This document shows, in pieces, positions 25,128 to 34,161 of a stretch of 62,960 nucleotides of DNA. This DNA comes from an uncultured Bacteroidales bacterium. GTDB taxonomy: Bacteria > Bacteroidota > Bacteroidia > Bacteroidales > F082. The translations under genes and the position numbers were made by a program. The notes beneath the pieces were generated by a model. It was not told the DNA's origin, ran no database searches, and saw only the letters and a list, made by a program, of their open reading frames with translations. Every line of letters begins with the position of its first letter. Positions within the stretch are counted from its first letter, which is position 1. The DNA lies in contig CAMHFN010000014.1 in assembly GCA_946184615.1 (NCBI GenBank), positions 1 to 62,960 on the forward strand. Direction: 5' to 3'.

Positions 25128-25146
25128 CCCTGTAAAAACCATCACC

Positions 25147-25884
25147 ATGAAAATGATTATCACCAGCTTGCTTACCCTATTAGGCATAACCTCAGCCTGC
25201 GGCCAACCAACTTACGAAGTCGACAGTTTCACCACCAAAAGCGGGAAGACGGTCAAGATCCATGCCTTGGTCCACGCCTCCATGCGTATCGAATATGAGG
25301 GCAAAGAAATCCAAATCGACCCCGTGACCCAACTGGGAGCGAAGACCATCGGCTATGCCGCCATGCCCAAAGCGGATTTTATCTTCGTCACCCATGAGCA
25401 CCATGACCACCTTGACGAAAAAGCCATCGGGATGCTCACCAAGGAGAACACCCAACTCATCACCAACCCACGCTGCGCCGAAATGCTCGGCTATGGTACC
25501 GTAATGGCCAATGGCGATATCCTTCAAATCGCCAACGACATCACCGTAGAAGCGGTTCCTGCCTACAACATCACCGAGGGTCATCAGCAATTCCACCCCA
25601 AAGGAAGGGACAACGGTTTCATCTTAACCCTCGATGGATTGAGGATCTACATCGCTGGCGACACGGAAGACATTCCTGAAATAGCCGTGATCCATGACAT
25701 TGATATCGCCTTCCTGCCTTGCAACCAACCCTACACCATGACCGTCGACCAACTCGTCAAGGTGGCAAAAACCATCAAACCCAAGGCGCTGTTCCCCTAC
25801 CATTACAGCCAAACCGAAGTGAGCGGCATTTCAGCCTTATTGGAAAACGAGGGAATCGAAGTCAGAATAAGGCATTACGAATAA
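25147..25884 (+). CDS. Exported UlaG/UPF0173-like metallo-beta-lactamase-fold hydrolase
   Basis: This 245-residue protein starts with a signal peptide (MKMIITSLLTLLGITSACGQ), where the TSAC pattern allows a lipoprotein. The mature part has the MBL motif THEHHDHLDE (H83, H85, D87, H88), a middle Gly/Asp segment YIAGDTEDIPE and the late histidine LFPYHYSQ. This is the pattern of the metal-dependent hydrolases related to L-ascorbate-6-phosphate lactonase (UlaG) and UPF0173. The substrate is unknown. It is preceded by its own promoter and is not part of the restriction operon; similarity to the two MBL proteins of the defence locus is limited to the fold. Confidence 0.85.
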   Translation: MKMIITSLLTLLGITSACGQPTYEVDSFTTKSGKTVKIHALVHASMRIEYEGKEIQIDPVTQLGAKTIGYAAMPKADFIFVTHEHHDHLDEKAIGMLTKENTQLITNPRCAEMLGYGTVMANGDILQIANDITVEAVPAYNITEGHQQFHPKGRDNGFILTLDGLRIYIAGDTEDIPEIAVIHDIDIAFLPCNQPYTMTVDQLVKVAKTIKPKALFPYHYSQTEVSGISALLENEGIEVRIRHYE

Positions 25885-25936
25885 TCAGGTCGACTAATGC
25901 AATCCGCCAACGACCAAAAAAACCTTATCCGATAAA

Positions 25937-26776
25937 TCATTTTCTAACTTTCACCCGTCCCATTCTTCGCATCATAGCATCCCACCAACGGGTGGGCATA
26001 AGGGCATGTGCCATTCTTCCAACAACAGAGAAACGACCACGACAATAACGCGTTTTTGGATGGCGGCTATTGACAGCACAGCTAATGGCTTTCGCAATAA
26101 TCGACGGTGAAGAGAGCCAATTGGATTGGTAAAACCAATCTACGTTGCCAGCCCATTGGACACCTATCTCTTCGTAGGCTGTACCATAGGATGATTCTTT
26201 GAGATGTTGCGCCGCAATGGGCCCCCAATTGGTCTTGATAGCACCTGGCTCAATCATCACCACATCAATACCGAAAGGCTTCACTTCCATACGCAAAGCA
26301 TCGCTGAACGCCTCCACGGCATATTTGGTCACATTGTACCAACCTCCCATATAAATCACCATCTTTCCTGCGATTGACGAAGTGTTGATAATGCGGCCAC
26401 TCCCCTGCTTGCGCATCTGAGGTAACACCAATTGCGTGAGACGAGCCAAACCAAACACATTCACTTCCAGCTGACGACGGGCTTCGGCCAAAGGGACCGT
26501 CTCAATAGCTCCGAAGAAACCGTAACCCGCATTGTTGATAAGCACATCAATATGCCCCTCTTTCTGAATCATTTCTTCAACACCCTGCCGCATCAATTCT
26601 TCTTCGGTGACATCCATTTTTATGACATGTACGCCAAGTGCCTTTAAGGGCTCCATTCGTTCCACCCTTCGGGCAGCAGCATACACACAATGGCCTTGCT
26701 GCGCCAATAACTGAGCAGCATCATAACCAATGCCACTGCTAGCACCCGTAATCAAAATGGTTTTCTTCTCTTTCAT
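25937..26776 (-). CDS. Short-chain dehydrogenase/reductase (SDR)
   Basis: This 279-residue NAD(P)-dependent oxidoreductase shows the classical SDR pattern. TGASSGIGYDAA near the N-terminus binds the cofactor, NNAGYGFFG is the mid-sheet motif, and the catalytic Ser is in NTSSIAGK. The catalytic YxxxK is YNVTK, and the segment IEPGAIKTNW follows. The C-terminal extension resembles the group of SDRs with lipid or ketone substrates, but the substrate cannot be read from the sequence. It is transcribed leftward and follows the GNAT gene by 12 bases, so the two form a small operon. Confidence 0.92.
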   Translation of the reverse strand: MKEKKTILITGASSGIGYDAAQLLAQQGHCVYAAARRVERMEPLKALGVHVIKMDVTEEELMRQGVEEMIQKEGHIDVLINNAGYGFFGAIETVPLAEARRQLEVNVFGLARLTQLVLPQMRKQGSGRIINTSSIAGKMVIYMGGWYNVTKYAVEAFSDALRMEVKPFGIDVVMIEPGAIKTNWGPIAAQHLKESSYGTAYEEIGVQWAGNVDWFYQSNWLSSPSIIAKAISCAVNSRHPKTRYCRGRFSVVGRMAHALMPTRWWDAMMRRMGRVKVRK

Positions 26777-26788
26777 AATAACATCATT

Positions 26789-27274
26789 TTATTTCCCCAT
26801 AGCGAACTTCCGCAACGCCTCCTCATCCAACCGCTGCACCGTCCATTCGTCCATTGGAATAGCTCCAATGCTACGATAGACTTTCAATGCCGGCTGGTTC
26901 CAATCGAGGCAAATCCACTCCATGCGTCCGCAATTGCGTTTCACAGCAATGTTAGCCAAATACTTCAGCAAAGCTTTGCCGTAACCTCTACCCCGCTTTT
27001 CGGGAAGGATGAAGAGGTCCTCGAGATACAACCCCTTGCGCCCCACAAAGGTAGAGAAGTTATGGAAAAACAAAGCAAAGCCAACAACCGAGCCGTCTTC
27101 CTCGGCAAAGACCACCTCCGCGGAATGTTCCACGAACAAAGAATGACGAATGGTGGCTTCATCAGCGACCACCTCATCGGCACATTTTTCATATACGGCG
27201 AGTTTTTTGATGAATTCAAGAACAAGACCCGCTTCTTCCAGTTTCGCAGGACGGATGGTAAATACAGGATTCAT
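26789..27274 (-). CDS. GNAT-family N-acetyltransferase (diamine acetyltransferase-like)
   Basis: This 161-residue protein starts MNPVFTIRPAKLEEAGLVLE, a typical GNAT beginning. The acetyl-CoA-binding motif is LFILPEKRGRGYGKALL (R-x-x-G-x-G/A). WICLDWNQPALKVYRSIGA and EWTVQRLDEEALRKFA at the end match the spermidine/diamine acetyltransferase group, in which D-W-N and a late Tyr are conserved. The substrate is therefore probably a small amine, which is inference. It lies directly upstream of the SDR gene. The 137 bases beyond its start toward 27411 contain no feature I recognise. Confidence 0.88.
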   Translation of the reverse strand: MNPVFTIRPAKLEEAGLVLEFIKKLAVYEKCADEVVADEATIRHSLFVEHSAEVVFAEEDGSVVGFALFFHNFSTFVGRKGLYLEDLFILPEKRGRGYGKALLKYLANIAVKRNCGRMEWICLDWNQPALKVYRSIGAIPMDEWTVQRLDEEALRKFAMGK

Positions 27275-27411
27275 TATTTAATCATTCAGAAGGATTATAG
27301 TTCGTCAAGAAATAAACAGCGAGCAGATCCACTGCCTATTGGGTCGTGAGATATTCTCCCGCTTGCATCATTTTGTCTAAAGCAATATGAAATTGTTACT
27401 TACAAACAGCA

Positions 27412-28599
27412 CTACACCGCCAATAAAACCAACAGTTGGGCAGTAAAGATTCGCAAAAACATAGTCAAAGGATAAACGGTGGCATAACCCATGTTGGGCA
27501 GTTTGCAGCCTTCAGGTGCCACAGTATTGGCGAAGGCCAAGGTCGGCGGGTCGGTGTGCGCTCCACCAATGAAGCCCATCAAAGTATAATAATTCATCTT
27601 CAAGACCAAACGTCCAATAGTAGCGATCAACAAAGGTGGAACCATGGTGATGATAACCCCATAAACCACCCACATATAATGCTCTTGCACGGTGTCCACA
27701 AACTGCCCTCCTGCTCCTAGGCCCACGCCAGCAAGGAAAAGGGCAATGCCCACCTCACGGAGCATCCAAACGCCATGACTGTCCGTGAACTCGGTGCCAA
27801 ACCAGTTTTTCTTTACGCCAAGCCAACCTCCAACAATGGCAACCACCAAAGGACCTCCAGCCAGTCCAAGTTTAATGGGGGCCTTCATCCCCACAGGTAT
27901 GGGTATGGAACCAACGATGATACCCAATGCTATAAAGATAAAAATGGGAATGAGATTCACTTTATGACGTTGTGTGAGGGGTGTGGCTTGTTTCTCAGAA
28001 ACCGTTTGGAGGGTTGTTTCAACAGAAGGCTCTTCCTTTAAGTCAATGCGACAAAATGCCTTCAACAGAAGACAACTCACTATCATACCCACCACAGCCA
28101 AAGGATAAGCAACAGCATATCCCGCTGCCAAGCGCTCGGCGCCCCCTTCAACTCCCATATCTACAACCGCTTGTTGAGCCGCCGAAAGCCCGGGTGTATT
28201 GGTGATGGCACCCGTATAAACACCAGCCATGTCGGCCAAATCCTGATGCGCAACTTGGGTAATGATTACCGTAATCAGCACCCCCAACGCCACATTCACC
28301 AAGGCCATCAAGTTCATCACCAATCCCCCCTTCTTGAACGAGCGAAAGAAACCAGGACCGACTTGCAAACCCACGGCCACCACAAAAAGAATCAATCCGA
28401 ATTCCTTGATCACATGCAGCATTTCTGCGTTTAGATTGACTCCACAGGCACTGATGGCAATGCCCACAAAAAGCACCCAAGTAATGCCCAAAGAGACATG
28501 GGCAATCTTGATCCTCCCCATCAAGAGGCCAAGAAAAATGGACAAAGCCAAATAAAGAATGGTAGGACCCACTCCTGAACCAGTGAAAAGATTCATCAT
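27412..28599 (-). CDS. AspT/YidE-type permease lacking the central TrkA_C domains
   Basis: This is a membrane transporter built from two copies of the Asp-Al_Ex permease half. The first half has the pattern VGLQVGPGFF and TGAITNTPGLSAAQQA; the second has GLAGGPLVVAIVGGWLG and GGAHTDPPTLAFAN. Each half has about five membrane segments. Full-length family members are about 560 residues with two TrkA_C (RCK-C) regulatory domains between the halves. Here only a short hydrophilic linker (LKEEPSVETTLQTVSEKQAT) remains and the protein has 395 residues. The start is ATG 28599; the frame extends to a TTG at 28623. It lies 36 bases after marC, so both are probably under the cobalamin-riboswitch-like leader. 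The transported substrate is unknown. Confidence 0.85.
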   Translation of the reverse strand: MMNLFTGSGVGPTILYLALSIFLGLLMGRIKIAHVSLGITWVLFVGIAISACGVNLNAEMLHVIKEFGLILFVVAVGLQVGPGFFRSFKKGGLVMNLMALVNVALGVLITVIITQVAHQDLADMAGVYTGAITNTPGLSAAQQAVVDMGVEGGAERLAAGYAVAYPLAVVGMIVSCLLLKAFCRIDLKEEPSVETTLQTVSEKQATPLTQRHKVNLIPIFIFIALGIIVGSIPIPVGMKAPIKLGLAGGPLVVAIVGGWLGVKKNWFGTEFTDSHGVWMLREVGIALFLAGVGLGAGGQFVDTVQEHYMWVVYGVIITMVPPLLIATIGRLVLKMNYYTLMGFIGGAHTDPPTLAFANTVAPEGCKLPNMGYATVYPLTMFLRIFTAQLLVLLAV

Positions 28600-28635
28600 A
28601 ATCAATAACTTTTCTGAAAGCAAAAATAAGGATTA

Positions 28636-29229
28636 CTACGAAACTCTTGAGATAATCACCAAAATATTATTGACAAACATATTCACGGCAATGGCCAGCA
28701 GGATAACACCAAAAAACTTCCTCAAAATAAAGATCAAGTTCTCGCCCATGATCCGTTGGATTTTATCCAATGACCGAATAACCACATAATCCAATAGGAT
28801 ATTGAGCAATAAACCGATAAGAATGTTGACCACTGCATAGTCAGCGCGCAACGAAAGCAATGCCGTCAAAGCCCCTGGACCAGCAATCAACGGGAAGGCT
28901 ATCGGAACGATACTGGCACCGTCTTTGCCTCCTTCGTTTTTGATAATCTCACGACCTAAGATCATCTCCACGGCGAGCACAAAAAGCACAAACGCACCTG
29001 CCACGGCAAACGATTCCTTGTCAATGCCAAACAACTTCAGCAAGGCATCACCTGCAAAGAAGAAGGCTAAAAACAGACCCAGAGCCGTCAGGCAAGCTTG
29101 CCCCGCCTTGATTGTCTTGTTTTGTTCCTTCATGCTCATGAAAATCGGAATCGAACCGAAAATATCAATGATGGCCGCCATCACGATGAAGGAACTGAAT
29201 ATCTCGATAAAATTGAGGTTCCCAAACAT
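28636..29229 (-). CDS. MarC-family (UPF0056) integral membrane protein
   Basis: This 197-residue protein has six hydrophobic segments and the family pattern: FSSFIVMAAIIDIFGSIPIF at the start, a central FAVAGAFVLFVLAVEMILG, the segment SIVPIAFPLIAGPGALTALL, and a C-terminal helix containing NMFVNNILVI. MarC proteins are inner-membrane proteins of unknown transport function; the older link to antibiotic resistance is not accepted. The gene starts about 35 bases after a cobalamin-riboswitch-like sequence with its own promoter, and a permease gene follows. Control by cobalamin would be unusual for this family. Confidence 0.92.
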   Translation of the reverse strand: MFGNLNFIEIFSSFIVMAAIIDIFGSIPIFMSMKEQNKTIKAGQACLTALGLFLAFFFAGDALLKLFGIDKESFAVAGAFVLFVLAVEMILGREIIKNEGGKDGASIVPIAFPLIAGPGALTALLSLRADYAVVNILIGLLLNILLDYVVIRSLDKIQRIMGENLIFILRKFFGVILLAIAVNMFVNNILVIISRVS

Positions 29230-29261
29230 AACTTTCTATTTCTTCTTATACCATGTTATTC

Positions 29262-29369
29262 CAAACTATAAGTGTCGCAGACCTTCAATGAACTTACAGC
29301 TACGGGCATAGCTCCTGATTCTCACAGGATTCCCTATTAATCCTTGTAAAAAGAACCCGAATCCGGTTG
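29262..29369 (-). promoter_or_regulatory. Cobalamin-riboswitch-like leader of marC, apparently 3'-truncated
   Basis: On the minus strand the sequence carries the cobalamin core: AATAGGGAATCCTGTGAGAA, then TCAGGAGC, CCCGTAGCTGTAAG and a CACT block about 20 bases later (CCACTG-like). Spacing and order match the conserved first two thirds of the B12 riboswitch. The paired block TCCTG/CAGGA around GTGAGAA is intact. The usual 3' part (GGGAAG and ACCTGCC blocks) is not visible before the marC start, so the element may be a short variant or a degenerate copy. Confidence 0.65.
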
Positions 29370-29401
29370 CAAAAATAACAAAAAACGCCTTCAGAATCAA
29401 A
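29370..29401 (-). promoter_or_regulatory. Promoter of the riboswitch-marC-permease transcript
   Basis: On the minus strand, TTTG (29398-29401) and TATTTTTG (29370-29377) are separated by 20 bases, an excellent match to the Bacteroidota TTTG-N19/21-TAnnTTTG consensus. Transcription would start at the first bases of the riboswitch-like leader. Confidence 0.75.
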
Positions 29402-29409
29402 AAACTGAG

Positions 29410-29417
29410 TATTTTTG
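29410..29417 (+). promoter_or_regulatory. Promoter -7 box TATTTTTG of the efflux operon
   Basis: Matches TAnnTTTG, 22 bases before ATG 29439, and is divergent from the marC promoter. Confidence 0.6.
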
Positions 29418-29438
29418 CAACCCTAAAATTCAGCTTTT

Positions 29439-29966
29439 ATGAAAAAACAAATTTTTGTCTTTTTACTCGTTGTCTCCGCCGTCATTTTAACCTCCTGTCA
29501 CAAAAGCGGCGTCAACCTTTTTTCTGGTAATTATTCTTTCAAAACCTCAGGTGAACTCGCTATCACCGCCCAAGCCGTTATCGACAGTATCAACATCGCC
29601 CTCCCTGCCGAGTTCAACGCCAACTTGTCCAACGAAATCGGACAACTCAACATCTGCGTTTCCGACAAAAAGAGCGACGAAGTCATCGTCGTCATCAATT
29701 ACTTTAATGGCGATGCCGTAGTCACCAACGGAACATGCGACGGTAAAAACATCATACTTGAAGAATACCAACGCAATACGCTACCCGTCTCCATCAATAT
29801 CCCCTACACACCAAGCAGCACCTACATCACTGTGAATGCATCGGGCCAGATGTACGATGACAACATGATCGTGTTCGACATGAACTACAAAGGCACCGTC
29901 AAAATCGGATCCGTGACCTATAACATTACAGATAAAGACCTGAAGATGGTCGCTTACCGCAACTGA
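29439..29966 (+). CDS. Hypothetical lipoprotein (175 aa) ahead of the RND efflux genes
   Basis: The N-terminus is a lipoprotein signal: MKKQIFVFLLVVSAVILTSC, with the lipobox Cys at residue 20. The mature part is strand-rich, with alternating polar and hydrophobic residues (YSFKTSGELAITAQAV, IVVINYFNGDAVVTNGT, IVFDMNYKGTVKIGSV), and looks like one or two beta-sandwich repeats. I do not recognise the family. The next gene starts 5 bases after the stop, so it probably belongs to the efflux operon, perhaps as an accessory envelope lipoprotein; that is inferred from position only. Confidence 0.7.
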   Translation: MKKQIFVFLLVVSAVILTSCHKSGVNLFSGNYSFKTSGELAITAQAVIDSINIALPAEFNANLSNEIGQLNICVSDKKSDEVIVVINYFNGDAVVTNGTCDGKNIILEEYQRNTLPVSINIPYTPSSTYITVNASGQMYDDNMIVFDMNYKGTVKIGSVTYNITDKDLKMVAYRN

Positions 29967-29971
29967 AAACC

Positions 29972-31012
29972 ATGAAACGAAGCCTATTTTTAATCCTCAC
30001 CATACTAATCCTCCAAGGCTGCTCCGACACCAACCCGAAACAACTGAAGGAACGGCTTATCGGCGGCAACATCGAGGAACGGGTCATCCCCGTTGGCATT
30101 TTACAAATTGATTCTACCGAAGGTGTCGTTCGCAATTCATATCCTGGTTTTCTCGAAGAAGGCCAATCGGTCGACCTGGCATTCAAATACGGTGGCCTGC
30201 TCGAACAGGTCTATGTGAAAGAAGGTAGCCACGTAGCAAAAGGGCAACATCTGGCACGGGTGTCCTCGCCCACCATGGAGAACTCCTTACGCTCGGCTCA
30301 AGCCACTTTAACCCAAGCCCAAGATGCCTACGACCGACTGAAGAAAGTACACGACAATGGCAGTCTGCCCGAAATCAAATGGAAAGAGATGGAAGCCAAT
30401 CTCGAAAAAGCACAGGCCGCTTATGACCTCGCTAAATCCATGATGGACGACAACGTCATCACAGCGCCTTTCAGTGGCAACATTGCTTCTGTAAATGCAG
30501 AAACTGGAGAAAACGTTCCTCCTCTCAAACCTGTGTTAAGCCTCATCAACACAGAAAAACTTTCTGTGAAAATATCCGTCCCTGAAGACGAAATCTCCAA
30601 AGTACACGTCGGCGACCTAGCAGAGATCGTCATCCCCGCTTTGAACGACCGCCATTACCTCGGTCAAGTCGCTGAAAAAAGCATGACCTCTTCCCTACTC
30701 ACCCACAGCTACCCCGTGAAAGTGCTTGTGGAGCGGCCCGACAAAGAACTCGTTCCCGGCATGGTGGGCAAGGTCATGTTGAAATCCGATGTCAACTCAA
30801 GTATCATCGTGCCAGCCAATGCCATTCTTATCAACCAGGAAGGCAAGTTCGTCTGGTTGGAAAAAGACGGTCGAGCCACACGCCAGCCCATACTAATCGA
30901 CGGCTATAGCGGCACTGGGGTCATCGTCACCGAAGGCCTGCAAAGCGGAGACCATGTCATCGTGGAAGGCTACCAGAAAGTAAGCGAAGGGATGAGAGTA
31001 AGTGAGGAGTGA
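29972..31012 (+). CDS. RND efflux membrane fusion protein (HlyD/AcrA family lipoprotein)
   Basis: This 346-residue periplasmic adaptor joins the inner-membrane RND pump to the outer-membrane channel. A lipoprotein signal (LFLILTILILQGCSDT) is followed by the biotinyl-lipoyl half GLLEQVYVKEGSHVAKGQHLAR. A coiled-coil hairpin covers about residues 105-155 (LRSAQATLTQAQDAYDRL and ANLEKAQAAYDLAKS). The second lipoyl half is ITAPFSGNIASVNAETGENV, followed by beta-barrel and membrane-proximal domains ending in VIVEGYQKVSEGMRV. It overlaps the pump gene at the stop (GTGA). The substrate is not predictable. Confidence 0.94.
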   Translation: MKRSLFLILTILILQGCSDTNPKQLKERLIGGNIEERVIPVGILQIDSTEGVVRNSYPGFLEEGQSVDLAFKYGGLLEQVYVKEGSHVAKGQHLARVSSPTMENSLRSAQATLTQAQDAYDRLKKVHDNGSLPEIKWKEMEANLEKAQAAYDLAKSMMDDNVITAPFSGNIASVNAETGENVPPLKPVLSLINTEKLSVKISVPEDEISKVHVGDLAEIVIPALNDRHYLGQVAEKSMTSSLLTHSYPVKVLVERPDKELVPGMVGKVMLKSDVNSSIIVPANAILINQEGKFVWLEKDGRATRQPILIDGYSGTGVIVTEGLQSGDHVIVEGYQKVSEGMRVSEE

Positions 31013-34000
31013 AGATGGAAGCGAAAAACGAAAATAAGAGAAGGAAACGTCTCCCGAAGGGCATCATTGCAGGAAGCATCAACCACCGTAGGATTGTTTG
31101 GATTGTGGTGGCGGTAATCGTAGCTTTTGGCATCTATGCCCTCGTCGACATGAAAAAGGACGAGTTCCCTGCTTTCTCCTATCCCCAAGGCATCGTGGCG
31201 GGTGTGTATCCTGGTGCCAATGCCGAGGAAGTGGAAGCGCAGCTAACCAAACCTCTCGAAGAATTACTATTCGCCTTGCCTGAAGTGGACCGAGAAAGCA
31301 CCTATTCCGTTACCAAGGAAGGCATCTGCTATATCTATGTCATGCTTGACGGGTCAGCCACCAGCGACCTTGCCAAGACTTGGACGAAGATCCGACAAAA
31401 AATCAACGATGCCAAGGCCTTGAGCTTCCCCGCTGGCGTGCTAGCCATCGCCGTCATCGACGACTTTGGCAACACCTCGTCACTGCTCATCGCCATGGAG
31501 TCACCCGACAAGACCTACCGGGAGATGCGCGAATACACCGATGACCTCACCCGCCGCTTACGCGAGATTCATGAGACAGGCAACGTACGGGTGCTGGGTG
31601 AACAAAGCGAAGAGATCGCCATCACGGTCGACAAAGAGAAACTGTCATTTTATGGTATCAGCCCCAACACCTTGATGCTACAATACGCCTCCCAAGGTCT
31701 ACTAACCACTGCCGGAACCATGGAGACCGATGCCTTCAACCTTCCTTTACATATCCAAAACCCTGTCGTTTCGGAACAAGAACTGGAAGAACAAATCATC
31801 TACTCCGATGCCACAGGCAACACCGTCCGACTGCGTGATGTTGCTACGGTGGAACGTCGCCTAGCCCCCACCTCCAAAGTGGTGAATTTCAACGGCCACG
31901 ATGCATTGATCATCTCCGTGGAAATGCGTAAAGGCTACAATATCGTGGCCTACGGAAGAGCCGTCGAAAAAGTGTTAAGCGAATTCAAGTCACAACTCCC
32001 CGACAGCGTCCACCTCTATCGCATCACCGATCAACCCAAAGTGGTCCAACGCTCCGTCAACTCGTTCCTCCGTGACCTGGTCATCTCGATGATCGTTGTC
32101 ATCGCCGTCATGCTGTTGCTTTTCCCCTTCCGTACCGCCCTCATCGCCAGTTCAGGACTCCCCATCTGTACTGCCTTCAGCATCGGCCTGATGTATCTAT
32201 TTGGTATTGAGTTAAATACGGTTACATTAGCCGCACTCATCGTTGTCCTTGGCATGATTGTCGACGACTCCATCATCAACATTGACGGCTACATCGACAA
32301 ATTAAGCCAAGGCATGGAGCCTTTCAAAGCCGCTACAACCAGTGCCAGAGAGCTTTTCATGCCGATGTTCATCGCCACTGCTGCCATAGCTACCATGTTC
32401 TTTCCGATGACACGCATCATCTCGGGTCCCTTGGGCGACTTCGTACAACTCTTCCCGTGGACCGTTGCTTTCTCACTGATGGGTTCCCTAGCTTACGCCA
32501 TGCTCGTCATCCCCTCTTTGGAGATTTTGTTTATCAAGCCCGAAACCGACAAACCTCGCCGCAACGCCTTCATACGGGCTCAGATGCGTTTCTTCAACTT
32601 CCTCCAGATGCTTTACGACAAGATGCAGAGCCATTGTTTTAGGCATCCCCATTTCACTATCGGCATGGGATTGGGTTCCATTGCTTTGGGCGTCTTGATG
32701 TTCCTTGCCCTCAATGTTCAGATGATGCCTAACGCCGAACGCGACTGTTTTGCTATAGAGATCCGTCTGCCCGAAGGCAGCAGCCTTGAAGCGACCACAC
32801 GTGTCAGCGACTCATTGCAACATATCTTGCTTCAAGACAAGCGCATCACCTCCGTCACCGCCTTTATCGGAGAAACGGCACCACGATTCCATGTGACTTA
32901 TGCCCCCAGCATCCCGGCACAAAATCTCTCGCAACTCATTGTCAACACCACTTCAAAAAAAGCCACCGAAGACCTGCTTAAAGAAATGGACGAACGGTAC
33001 TCCTATTACTTCCCAGAAGCCCATGTGCGATTCCGACAGCTCGACTATCAGGCAGTGTCAACTCCTATAGAAATCTTCGTTTATGGCGACGATTACACCA
33101 AAACAGCACCTGTGGCCCAACAAATCAAGGATTATATGCTCACCCTCGACAAGGAGTTGCGTTGGGTTCACTCCGACTACGATGAACAGTTGCCTTCTGT
33201 GAAAGTGACGATGAAACCCGAAGAATGCGCCCGACTAGGCATCACCAAAGGCATCCTCTCGCTCAATCTAGCCACCACCCTCAATGGACAACCCCTTACC
33301 ACCGTTTGGGAAGGCTCACGAAGCATCCCCGTCAAGCTGTACTCCAAACAAAACTATGATCCAAATGACTACGAATCCGTTCAGAATCAGTTGATTCCAA
33401 CCATGATTCCCAGCACAAGCATACCCCTCCGTCAGGTAGCCGACATCAGCCCCGACTGGCACCCCGCCCAACTGACCCACCATAATGGTAAGAGCAACAT
33501 CACCCTTGCTGCCGATATGAAGTTCTGGAAATCGCAGACGGCAAGCATGAAAAAGATTCGGCATTATATAGACACCGAAGTACGTCCGAACCTCCCTGAA
33601 GGAGTAGCTATCGCCTACGGTGGCCTATCATCGCTGAATACCATGGTTATTCCTCAGATTCTCAAGAGTTTAATCGCCGCCATTTTGGTACTGTTGGCCT
33701 TTTTGGTCGCCTATTTCAAAAAGTTCAACCTAGCTGTCCTGACTTTATGTTCCAGTACCTTGTGCATGTTCGGTGCCTTTTTCGGCGAATGGCTCTTCGG
33801 TCTCGATTTCGGCATGACCTCTGTACTGGGTGTGGTCAGCCTCATCGGCATTATCGTGCGTAATGGCATCGTGATGTATGAATATGCCGAAACACTTCGC
33901 ACGGAAGAAGGCCTTGATGCCAAAGAAGCCGCCATGAAAGCGGGCAGTCGGCGCATGAGGCCCATCTTCCTTACTTCAGCCACCACCGCTCTTGGCGTAT

Positions 34001-34161
34001 TGCCCATGATCATCACTCACAACCCTCTTTGGATGCCTATGGGGGTCGTCATCTGCTTCGGCGTGGTCCTCTCCATGGTTATCATCCTTGCGGTCATGCC
34101 GGTGATGTATTGGCAAATTTTCCGCACCAGCAAAAAAACACCCCAACCCCAAACAACATGA
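31009..34161 (+). CDS. RND efflux pump inner-membrane protein (AcrB/HAE family)
   Basis: This 1050-residue proton-driven exporter has the normal length and twelve-helix RND layout. The first helix is near residues 20-45 (IVWIVVAVIVAFGIYALV). A large periplasmic loop follows, then the TM2-6 block with VVLGMIVDDSIINIDGYIDK (the charged relay region) and MFIATAAIATMFFPM. The second large loop covers about 560-870, and TM8-12 include TSVLGVVSLIGIIVRNGIVM. The start may be GTG 31009, overlapping the adaptor stop, or ATG 31015. The TolC gene overlaps its stop in an ATGA. Divergent members of this clade occur in Bacteroidota without known drug specificity. Confidence 0.96.
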   Translation: MKMEAKNENKRRKRLPKGIIAGSINHRRIVWIVVAVIVAFGIYALVDMKKDEFPAFSYPQGIVAGVYPGANAEEVEAQLTKPLEELLFALPEVDRESTYSVTKEGICYIYVMLDGSATSDLAKTWTKIRQKINDAKALSFPAGVLAIAVIDDFGNTSSLLIAMESPDKTYREMREYTDDLTRRLREIHETGNVRVLGEQSEEIAITVDKEKLSFYGISPNTLMLQYASQGLLTTAGTMETDAFNLPLHIQNPVVSEQELEEQIIYSDATGNTVRLRDVATVERRLAPTSKVVNFNGHDALIISVEMRKGYNIVAYGRAVEKVLSEFKSQLPDSVHLYRITDQPKVVQRSVNSFLRDLVISMIVVIAVMLLLFPFRTALIASSGLPICTAFSIGLMYLFGIELNTVTLAALIVVLGMIVDDSIINIDGYIDKLSQGMEPFKAATTSARELFMPMFIATAAIATMFFPMTRIISGPLGDFVQLFPWTVAFSLMGSLAYAMLVIPSLEILFIKPETDKPRRNAFIRAQMRFFNFLQMLYDKMQSHCFRHPHFTIGMGLGSIALGVLMFLALNVQMMPNAERDCFAIEIRLPEGSSLEATTRVSDSLQHILLQDKRITSVTAFIGETAPRFHVTYAPSIPAQNLSQLIVNTTSKKATEDLLKEMDERYSYYFPEAHVRFRQLDYQAVSTPIEIFVYGDDYTKTAPVAQQIKDYMLTLDKELRWVHSDYDEQLPSVKVTMKPEECARLGITKGILSLNLATTLNGQPLTTVWEGSRSIPVKLYSKQNYDPNDYESVQNQLIPTMIPSTSIPLRQVADISPDWHPAQLTHHNGKSNITLAADMKFWKSQTASMKKIRHYIDTEVRPNLPEGVAIAYGGLSSLNTMVIPQILKSLIAAILVLLAFLVAYFKKFNLAVLTLCSSTLCMFGAFFGEWLFGLDFGMTSVLGVVSLIGIIVRNGIVMYEYAETLRTEEGLDAKEAAMKAGSRRMRPIFLTSATTALGVLPMIITHNPLWMPMGVVICFGVVLSMVIILAVMPVMYWQIFRTSKKTPQPQTT

